Shown here: positions 63,011-64,000 of the stretch, piece after piece | How positions within the stretch are numbered: position 1 is the stretch's first letter | Layout: every line of letters begins with the position of its first letter | Origin: Eublepharis macularius | Lineage: Eukaryota; Chordata; Lepidosauria; Squamata; Eublepharidae | DNA: 64,000 nucleotides | Direction of reading: 5' to 3' | NCBI RefSeq assembly: GCF_028583425.1 | Contig: NC_072792.1 | Span: forward strand, 160,400,676 to 160,464,675 | Made by a program: the position numbers and the translations under genes | The notes under the pieces: model-generated | Seen by the model: the letters and a program-made list of their open reading frames with translations, nothing else | Database searches by the model: none | Told to the model about the DNA's origin: nothing

Positions 63011-64000
63011 TTTATTTCAGTAATTGAGTTTTTGAGGAGTAATGTACCACCTTGTTAAAAGTTTAATGGTGTCTGGGGTTGAGCACCCCAAGCACCCTGG
63101 ACTTGCCACAGACCCCTTACCTGAAGGTCAATGGAACCCCAACTGCAGGCACAGGAAGCCCTAGGGAGGGGGTTCAGCTCCAGACAGCAGCGAGGGAAGG
63201 GAAAAAGGAGCCAGAGGGAGAAACCAGCCAGGTGCACGCTGCCCAATCCCGCCCCAAAGGGCAAGAGGCACACACGCCTGCCAGAGATGCCAACACCAGG
63301 ATGGAGGTACTGGAAGCCCCTGCACAAGCCCTAGGAGGAACCTGCAGCAAGAGCCACCTGGGAGAGCTGGCTGGACCCCAGGAGACCAGCGCAGCACCTC
63401 ATGAGCAGAGACAGAGGAGGCCACGCCACATCGCCTGGAAGGCCCTGCCAGCTCTGTCCTGCAGGAAAGAATAAGAAAGAAGGGAAGAGAGAAAGGAGGC
63501 ACACCTGAGGAAAGCCCAAGCTGGGATGCATCCAGCCCTGCCCTGCAAGAGAAGAGAGAAACGCAAGGAGAAACTAGGGGGAGAGAAGAAACACCTGAGG
63601 GCATACACAGCTGGCCAGCATCAGGAGTGGGAAGGAGCCTGGGAGGAAGGGCGGAGGAAGTTGGAGGAAACCCTATAAAGGCCGGCTTAGGAGAGAGATC
63701 ATGGTGGGAGTGGGAGTTGTTGGAGGTTGGTTGGCAAGGAGGAGTATGAGCAAGTAAGGAGGGAAAGGAAGGTCAGTGAAGGAGGGAGCAGGGAGCAGGG
63801 GCTGGATCAGGTTGAGCGGGCCTGTGAGTGGACTGAGAGGGAGTAAGGGTGAGATATACCGCCCCTCCTTCCACAAAGTAGGACCCTGCAGTATCCCTGA
63901 TGACCCCCCAGAGCCAGAGTCAGGTACCCCGGCATCTGGCAAGCAGCACCTTGGATGAATCCTGACAAATGGATTGAGTTCTTTTTGTGTGTGTTAAAAT
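63011..64000. other. GC-rich, purine-rich region of unknown nature at window end
   Basis: High G+A content. Two related ~80-bp blocks (63455-63520 and 63530-63605) share AAGAGAGAAA and CACCTGAGG motifs. A TATA-like CCCTATAAAGGCC sits at 63670-63682. A 131-codon + frame (63079-63474) has no recognisable domain. It could be an LTR/leader of another element or a CpG-rich gene start continuing beyond the window; I cannot decide. Confidence 0.35.

Noticed and set aside
63079-63474. 131-codon frame as a possible gene start
   Set aside because: No recognisable domain, low-complexity Gly/Glu/Pro/Arg content, and no donor that I can support.

Overview
This is a vertebrate nuclear window with intron-split genes and about 60 kb of interspersed repeats. 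The repeat mix is tRNA-derived SINEs, CR1-type 3' ends finishing in ATTCTATGAT-like repeats, L1, DIRS-like, Penelope-like and Gypsy-like elements, and many small hAT-like MITEs. It points to a squamate reptile, perhaps a gecko; the species call is inference. There are no bacterial-type operons, CRISPR arrays or rRNA genes.

Two host genes are visible, both on the + strand. The last coding exon of SLC35F2 (3789-4037) enters from the left. A complete five-exon TMEM45-family gene, closest by eye to TMEM45A, runs from 16614 to 31208. Its phases and splice sites agree throughout and give a 274-residue multi-pass membrane protein. From about 31.6 kb to the right end I see no convincing host exon.

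The rest is transposon-derived. At 55835-58076 lies a Penelope-like retroelement (PLE) with an uninterrupted reverse transcriptase plus GIY-YIG frame. It sits between two roughly 355-bp inverted copies of its own 3' end and has 13-bp target-site duplications (TSDs). Each inverted arm carries a sequence that folds as a minimal hammerhead ribozyme, one per strand. At 30300-30581, inside the last TMEM45A-like intron, the same arm occurs as a core-less perfect 251-bp palindrome, also with a 13-bp TSD. Older relatives with a different primary sequence but the same hammerhead-like layout lie at 5302-5502, 6923-7074, 9249-9466 and 33822-33902.

The PLE interrupts a decayed minus-strand DIRS-like element (58090 to about 61140). 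Two MITEs also interrupt that element, giving a readable insertion history. Other nested insertions are a hAT in a SINE (47155-47883), a DNA transposon in a solo LTR (41398-42273), and an LTR between two halves of a palindromic MITE (19628-20650).
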